From positions 1 to 10,716 of the forward strand of contig JAWLEN010000079.1 in NCBI GenBank assembly GCA_041686095.1: a stretch of DNA of 10,716 bases. Direction: 5' to 3'. Under the pieces are notes generated by a model that was not told where the DNA came from, made no database searches, and saw nothing but the letters and a program-made list of their open reading frames with translations. The position numbers and the translations under genes were made by a program. The DNA comes from WJMT01 sp041686095. GTDB lineage: Bacteria > Acidobacteriota > Aminicenantia > Aminicenantales > Aminicenantaceae. Of this stretch, positions 7,220 through 10,716 are shown one piece after another; positions within the stretch are counted from its first letter, which is position 1; each line of letters starts with the position of its first letter.

Positions 7220-7367
7220 ATGAGGGGGAAGGATATGGGATGAGGAATCCCCTGTGAGGGCGGAGCGGGCATGGTTCCTCTTTAGAGGAGAGCGAAGCCC
7301 GAACCGGGAGAGAGATTCCTCGCTGGGGAATCGAGCGGGTGACGAATCCTATGTCCCTCCCCCTCAT
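7220..7367. repeat. 148-base structured noncoding element with 22-base terminal inverted repeats
   Basis: The left arm, 7220-7241 (ATGAGGGGGAAGG...), and right arm, 7346-7367 (...CCCTCCCCCTCAT), form a 22-base imperfect inverted repeat. Read as plus-strand RNA there is one mismatch and two G-U pairs; read as minus-strand RNA, two mismatches and one G-U. Inside are CCCT-GTG-AGGG (7250-7260), TCCTC-TTTA-GAGGA (7276-7289) enclosed by CGGGC (7266-7270) with GCCCG (7297-7301), and GAGGAATC (7242-7249) with GATTCCTC (7314-7321). It is clearly richer in GC than its flanks, has no convincing open frame, and no clear target-site duplication borders it. It lies between the GH127 stop and the SDR promoter region. 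Candidates are a MITE/REP-like dispersed repeat, a structured RNA, or a 3'-end processing/termination element. No U-run directly follows either arm, so it is not a classic intrinsic terminator. Confidence 0.6.
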
Positions 7368-7391
7368 AACGGCTATTGAGATGAATTCAGG

Positions 7392-9368
7392 CTAGTAATT
7401 CATCCACACAGCCATCTCCCCTACTCCCCTGTGTGACCAGGCATAATAAGGAACAGCTTTCAATGGCTCACCCTTCTGATCCTGAGCGATTAAAACAGGG
7501 ACTCCGTTCAACAAATCAGGCCTGAATTCAACTTTAATGGGAGCATCCATGTCCACAGCTCGGTCCAGCACACGGCCGTCATTATCCACACCTTCAAAAC
7601 AAAAGACTAAAGGCCCTCTTTGAAAAGAGATCTTTCCTCTGTCTTCTTCTACTTTTTCATGAGCTTTGATTTTTCTCACAGGCATGGGCAGATCAAGTTT
7701 GATCACATCCCCTTTTTCCCAGGTTCTCTTTATTTTGGCATAGCCCCTTTCTAAGGCCGGGTCGACTATTTCATTATTCACTTGAAGGACAGGCTCTTTC
7801 TCTAAAGTGTCCACAAACGAATAAAGGCTGCTGGGAATAGGCTCATTCCGGGCCCATCCAGGGATTCTTATATACACAGTGAACTCAGCTGATTTTTCAG
7901 GCTCCAGAGTTATTTTAATATTTCCTTCCCAGGGATAATGGGTTTCTTGGATTATTTTGATTTTGTTTTTTCCCATATTGAAGACACTTTTGTCCCCCAC
8001 AAATAGATTCACAAAAATTGAATCATCGGTGTGTGAATAAACATATCCGGGAAAAGAAGGAAGGAATCGAGCAATATTTCCAGGACAGCAGGCGCAGTCA
8101 AACCATTCTTTCCGGGTGGCTTCACCCTGATTGAATTTATATTCGCCATCAGATTCCAGCGGATTGGGATAAAAAAATTTATCACCGCTTAAAGAAATAC
8201 CGGAAAGAAATCCATTATAAAGAGTGCGTTCCAGCACATCGATGTATCGAGCATGACCGTGCAGCAGAAAAAGACGGTGATTCCAGAATATATTTCCAAT
8301 AGCGGCACAGGTCTCATTGTAAGCTGTTTTATTAGGAAGCACATAATTCTCTCCAAAGGACTCCCCTCTTCGGCTGGCTCCGATGCCTCCTGTGATATAG
8401 ATTTTCTTAGAAACCACATTCTCCCATATCCGGTCAATGGCCTGGATATAATCTTCATCACCGATCAGAGCCGCTGCATCAGCCATGGCCGAATACATAT
8501 AAAGGCCTCTCACCGCATGTCCAATGGCTTCTTCCTGCTCCACTACCGGCTTATGAGCCTGCAGATACCAGTCCTGGTTGTAAATGGAGAAAGGAGAGTC
8601 TTCTGGAAACTTTTTTGGGTGTTCGATTCTCCCTCTTTGGTCTAAGAAAAATTTGGCTAATTTTAGGTATTTCTTTTTTCCGGTCACCCGATAAAGCTTG
8701 ACCAGGCCTATTTCGATCTCCTGATGGCCTGGAAAGCCCTGCTTTTTATCAGGCCCGAATGTCTCTGCAATAAAGTCAGCGTTTTTTAGGGCAATATCCA
8801 GAAAGTTTCTCTTACCTGTGGCTTGATAATGGGCTACAGCCGCCTCATACATATGCCCCACATTATAGAGCTCATGGCTGGATCCCAGATTGGACCACCG
8901 CTCTTCTCCAGCTCCTGGAGGAGGATTATCCGGATTTATGGTCCGGGCTGTGTAGAGATAACCATCTTCCTCCTGGGCTGCTCTGATCTTTTCAATCAAC
9001 TTGTCCAGATATTTTTCAAGTTCAGGGTCATCCCTTAAACTTAAAGAATAGGAAGCCCCTTCCATTATTTTGTAAACGTCAGAGTCATTATATCTGATCC
9101 CTTCAAATTCTCCTGGAATAAGACCTCCTGCTTTTTCAAAATTATCAATTCTTCCGGTCTCTTCACATTTATTAAAGGCAAAAGGTATGGTCACTTTTCG
9201 ATTGGTCTCCATTCTGGGAAGCCAAAACGAATCCGTGATAAGCACATCTGTGAAAGAAACAGGCTTTATGGCGTAATCTTCTCTGATCTCTTTTTGACAA
9301 CTCAAGGAAAAAACAATGCCTAATAAGCCTATCAAAATGATAAAAAATAAGATGATCTGATTTTTCAT
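7392..9368 (-). CDS. Glycoside hydrolase family 127 (DUF1680), beta-L-arabinofuranosidase-like, exported
   Basis: A 658-residue enzyme, matching the length of characterised GH127 beta-L-arabinofuranosidase HypBA1, though here with an added signal sequence. Family members remove terminal L-arabinofuranose or related sugars from plant glycoproteins and pectins. Seen: a hydrophobic N-terminus up to C24 (weak lipobox SLSC), an (alpha/alpha) barrel through about residue 435, then beta-sandwich domains. The active site is recognisable: E336 in RRGESFG matches the acid/base E322 of HypBA1; E352 and C354 in YNETC match zinc ligands E338 and C340; DCACCPGN supplies C427 (nucleophile/ligand) and C428. 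The spacing E336-E352-C354 equals that of HypBA1. Substrate is open, since GH127 also includes enzymes acting on rhamnogalacturonan II sugars. The start has GGGAG nearby. It follows the NYN gene by 25 bases on the same strand, with no sugar transporter or regulator in view. Confidence 0.92.
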   Translation of the reverse strand: MKNQIILFFIILIGLLGIVFSLSCQKEIREDYAIKPVSFTDVLITDSFWLPRMETNRKVTIPFAFNKCEETGRIDNFEKAGGLIPGEFEGIRYNDSDVYKIMEGASYSLSLRDDPELEKYLDKLIEKIRAAQEEDGYLYTARTINPDNPPPGAGEERWSNLGSSHELYNVGHMYEAAVAHYQATGKRNFLDIALKNADFIAETFGPDKKQGFPGHQEIEIGLVKLYRVTGKKKYLKLAKFFLDQRGRIEHPKKFPEDSPFSIYNQDWYLQAHKPVVEQEEAIGHAVRGLYMYSAMADAAALIGDEDYIQAIDRIWENVVSKKIYITGGIGASRRGESFGENYVLPNKTAYNETCAAIGNIFWNHRLFLLHGHARYIDVLERTLYNGFLSGISLSGDKFFYPNPLESDGEYKFNQGEATRKEWFDCACCPGNIARFLPSFPGYVYSHTDDSIFVNLFVGDKSVFNMGKNKIKIIQETHYPWEGNIKITLEPEKSAEFTVYIRIPGWARNEPIPSSLYSFVDTLEKEPVLQVNNEIVDPALERGYAKIKRTWEKGDVIKLDLPMPVRKIKAHEKVEEDRGKISFQRGPLVFCFEGVDNDGRVLDRAVDMDAPIKVEFRPDLLNGVPVLIAQDQKGEPLKAVPYYAWSHRGVGEMAVWMNY

Positions 9369-9393
9369 TTCTCTCCCTTCCCCTCTGTACTTA

Positions 9394-10155
9394 TTATCCG
9401 GATTTTTCTTTCAGTCTCACATAAACATGGGTGGCGTTGTCTTCTTCTCTAAACTTCATGTCAAAGAGGCTGGAATAAGATTTGATAAGCTGAGACAGCT
9501 GTTTATATCCATAAGTACGGGGATCAAAGCTGGGATCGAGCTGATGGAGATAAAATCCCATAGTGGCTAAATTGGCCCAACCATCTTCCTGTAATGCCAT
9601 GTCAAAAGCTCCTTTTAATAAAGGCACCGGATCAAGGGATTTTGTTTTATCCGGAGTGGTTTTTGTTTTTCTCTCTAATTTTCTTTTTTTTGTACTCGCT
9701 GTCGGAGCTAAGTTTTCCGTGTATATAAATATATTACAGGCATTTATAAAAGGCTTGGGGGTTGACTTTTTACCGATTCCCATCACAAATATCCCTTTTT
9801 CCCTTATGCGGGTGGCCAATCTTGTATAATCACTGTCACTGGATACTATACAAAATCCGTCCACAAGGTTGCCATTTAAAATATCCATGGCATCAATGAT
9901 CATAGCGCTGTCTGTTGCATTTTTTCCTACCGTGTATCTAAACTGCTGTATAGGCTGGATAGCGGCTATGTTTAGAGAATCCTTCCATCCTTTCATGTTA
10001 GAGGTGGTCCAGTCTCCATATATACGCCTTATGGTGACAGAACCGTATTTACCGGCTTCAGTCAATATTTTCCCTATTAATCTCGGCCTTGCATTATCCC
10101 CATCAATAAGCAGGGCAATTTTTCTCTCACTTGTTTGTTTTGTCATTTTTGCCAT
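9394..10155 (-). CDS. NYN-domain (LabA/DUF88-like) putative ribonuclease with C-terminal OST-HTH/LOTUS domain
   Basis: A 253-residue cytoplasmic protein. The N-terminal NYN domain (about 11-148), a PIN-like nuclease fold, keeps the acidic metal-site residues: D18 and D20 in LLIDGDN, D82 in GKNATDSAM, and D107 and D109 in VSSDSDY, followed by LATRIREKG. A Lys-rich, low-complexity linker (about 150-172, TKKRKLERKTKTT) leads to an OST-HTH/LOTUS domain (about 175-250), seen as LLKGAFDMAL, DGWANLATMG, YGYKQLSQLI and a final strand THVYVRL. In other proteins such domains bind RNA. The combination suggests an RNA-cleaving or RNA-processing enzyme, but the RNA target is unknown for this bacterial family. 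The ATG at 10155 is used; an ATG three codons later is also possible, and the purine-rich AGAGAG upstream is a weak ribosome binding site. It is first of a pair with the GH127 gene. Confidence 0.88.
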   Translation of the reverse strand: MAKMTKQTSERKIALLIDGDNARPRLIGKILTEAGKYGSVTIRRIYGDWTTSNMKGWKDSLNIAAIQPIQQFRYTVGKNATDSAMIIDAMDILNGNLVDGFCIVSSDSDYTRLATRIREKGIFVMGIGKKSTPKPFINACNIFIYTENLAPTASTKKRKLERKTKTTPDKTKSLDPVPLLKGAFDMALQEDGWANLATMGFYLHQLDPSFDPRTYGYKQLSQLIKSYSSLFDMKFREEDNATHVYVRLKEKSG

Positions 10156-10251
10156 ATTTTTTCTCTCTTCCCCGAATTATTTACAAAATATAGATTATTT
10201 TTCTCTTTCTTATGTTCTTATAAATAACCCGGGTTTTTTTAATGTTATCAT

Positions 10252-10280
10252 ATTTTACATGTATTTTATAAGTTTTACAA
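10252..10280 (-). promoter_or_regulatory. Candidate promoter of the NYN-GH127 pair
   Basis: On the minus strand TTGTAA (10280-10275, four of six) is followed after exactly 17 bases by TAAAAT (10257-10252, five of six). Transcription would begin near 10245, giving a leader of about 90 bases. The region is so AT-rich that a match of this quality could occur by chance. Confidence 0.3.
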
Positions 10281-10308
10281 AAATAATATAAGCATTTCCA
10301 TATCCCTG

Positions 10309-10323
10309 ATACACGTGATGTAT
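10309..10323. repeat. Small inverted repeat ATACA-CGTGA-TGTAT
   Basis: A five-base perfect stem with a five-base spacer lies upstream of the putative NYN promoter. It could be an operator half-site pair, but it is short and stands alone. Confidence 0.2.
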
Positions 10324-10335
10324 GATGTTTATTAA

Positions 10336-10364
10336 GGGAAGAGGGCAGAGATGAGGAATTTCCC
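10336..10364. repeat. Possible degraded fragment of the 7220-7367 element
   Basis: GGGAAG, eight bases, GATGAGGAAT, then TTCCCATGA here resembles GGGAAG, seven bases, GATGAGGAAT, then CCCCTGTGA at 7226-7257. The ten-base GATGAGGAAT is identical. No right arm or internal stems follow, so if related it is only an end fragment. Confidence 0.3.
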
Positions 10365-10425
10365 ATGAAAGTTGAATATATGATTGATTCATTATTTTTG
10401 AAACTAAATAAAATATATAAATTAA

Positions 10426-10454
10426 TTGACTTTATTTTTATTGTTTCATATTAT
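10426..10454 (+). promoter_or_regulatory. Near-consensus promoter of the SatD-like gene, positioned for a leaderless mRNA
   Basis: TTGACT (10426-10431, five of six) and TATTAT (10449-10454, five of six) are 17 bases apart. The expected transcription start is about 10461, one base before the ATG at 10462. No ribosome binding site precedes that ATG and an in-frame TGA lies at 10456-10458, so no start further upstream is possible. Confidence 0.55.
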
Positions 10455-10461
10455 TTGATAC

Positions 10462-10716
10462 ATGAATAGTGATCATCTTATATTTATAAGCCACATTCCC
10501 TTTGTTTCTTCTGAAAAATCACAAGAATATCTAAAGATACTCAAAACCCTGATATCCTCTTGCTCCAAAAATTATCGATCTCATCTTCTTTCTCCCTACT
10601 CCATCACCATCAATCATGAATTTCTAGGAATTCCCTCCTCTACAAAAACCGCTCTCCTGTCCGTATTTTATCTTGAAGAAAGCATCATTGAATGGAATAT
10701 TCCTTTTCAATTATCT
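10462..10716 (+). CDS. N-terminal 85 residues of a SatD-like protein (3' end outside window)
   Basis: The frame from ATG 10462 is open to the last base, 85 codons. The visible part begins with a hydrophobic strand (LIFISHIPF), then a helix (SQEYLKILKTLISSCSKNY), then SPYSITINHEFLGI and a further helix. This order resembles the SatD family, where an N-terminal strand and helix are followed by an FTITLGDEFQGL-like motif. Here the expected acidic GDE is NHE and the first GD is SH, so if related it is a divergent member that may have lost the usual metal or nucleotide site. The family call rests on recalled pattern only. It is divergent from the NYN gene. Its promoter suggests leaderless translation. 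Confidence 0.5.
   Translation, partial: MNSDHLIFISHIPFVSSEKSQEYLKILKTLISSCSKNYRSHLLSPYSITINHEFLGIPSSTKTALLSVFYLEESIIEWNIPFQLS

Larger units (their letters stand above)
10156..10461. other. AT-rich divergent spacer between NYN and SatD-like genes
   Basis: These 306 bases contain no convincing gene. They hold likely promoters in both directions (listed separately), a self-complementary AACCCGGGTT followed by T's (10227-10240), a small hairpin ATACA-CGTGA-TGTAT (10309-10323), and a short stretch resembling the left end of the 7220-7367 repeat (10336-10364). Confidence 0.6.

Noticed and set aside
7220..7367. Insertion sequence with terminal inverted repeats
   Set aside because: It is only 148 bases, carries no transposase and no visible target duplication; it is kept as a miniature or structural element instead.
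8189..8645. Long open frames on both strands within the GH127 gene
   Set aside because: They lie wholly inside a gene with intact catalytic motifs and show no recognisable protein pattern, so they are shadows of it.
10227..10240. AACCCGGGTT followed by T's as an intrinsic terminator
   Set aside because: The palindrome has no loop and only a few bases of stem once a loop is allowed, and no gene ends just before it.
10181..10366. A 61-codon minus-strand open frame upstream of the NYN gene
   Set aside because: No ribosome binding site, low-complexity basic composition expected from AT-rich DNA, and it overlaps likely promoter and repeat sequence.

Overview
The window looks like ordinary chromosome from a Gram-negative-type bacterium of moderate to low GC. 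It carries an M16 peptidase and a glycoside hydrolase, each with an exported or lipoprotein-like N-terminus, a QueH-type queuosine enzyme, and several genes with TTG or weak start contexts. No rRNA, tRNA, CRISPR array, transposase or phage gene is visible. The phylum cannot be fixed from the sequence. A deep-branching, Acidobacteriota/Aminicenantota-like or Bacteroidota-like organism would fit the fused M16 lipoprotein and the GH127 enzyme, but that is only an impression.

Layout. Bases 1-168 hold the 3' end of an unidentified plus-strand gene. It meets a minus-strand cluster, queH - short CDF transporter - full CDF transporter (2207 down to 172), which is tightly packed: a 4-base stop/start overlap and then a 3-base gap. 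A divergent spacer (2208-2401) has a near-consensus promoter (TTGACA, 17 bases, TATCAT). This drives a plus-strand pair: a stand-alone homocysteine S-methyltransferase module and, 18 bases later with a strong ribosome binding site, a 938-residue two-module M16 metallopeptidase lipoprotein. The M16 gene converges on a minus-strand NAD-dependent epimerase/dehydratase-like gene. Upstream of that gene lies a 148-base GC-richer noncoding element with 22-base imperfect terminal inverted repeats and several nested hairpins (7220-7367). Then comes a second minus-strand pair: a NYN-domain/OST-HTH protein and, 25 bases downstream, a GH127 (DUF1680) beta-L-arabinofuranosidase-like enzyme. The AT-rich spacer 10156-10461 separates these from a plus-strand gene cut by the window end. 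That last gene resembles the SatD family and has a strong promoter placed so that its mRNA would be essentially leaderless.

Functional reading. Several products are known or expected to handle zinc or other metals: two cation diffusion facilitators, a Cys3 zinc methyltransferase, an HxxEH peptidase, a Cys/Glu zinc glycosidase, and QueH with iron centres. Nothing in the sequence shows that they are co-regulated. The most unusual feature is the structured inverted-repeat element at 7220-7367, with a possible degraded relative at 10336-10364. The less ordinary gene contexts are queH with two CDF transporters, the NYN/OST-HTH gene next to a glycosidase, and the leaderless SatD-like gene. I see no convincing complete novel multi-gene system.
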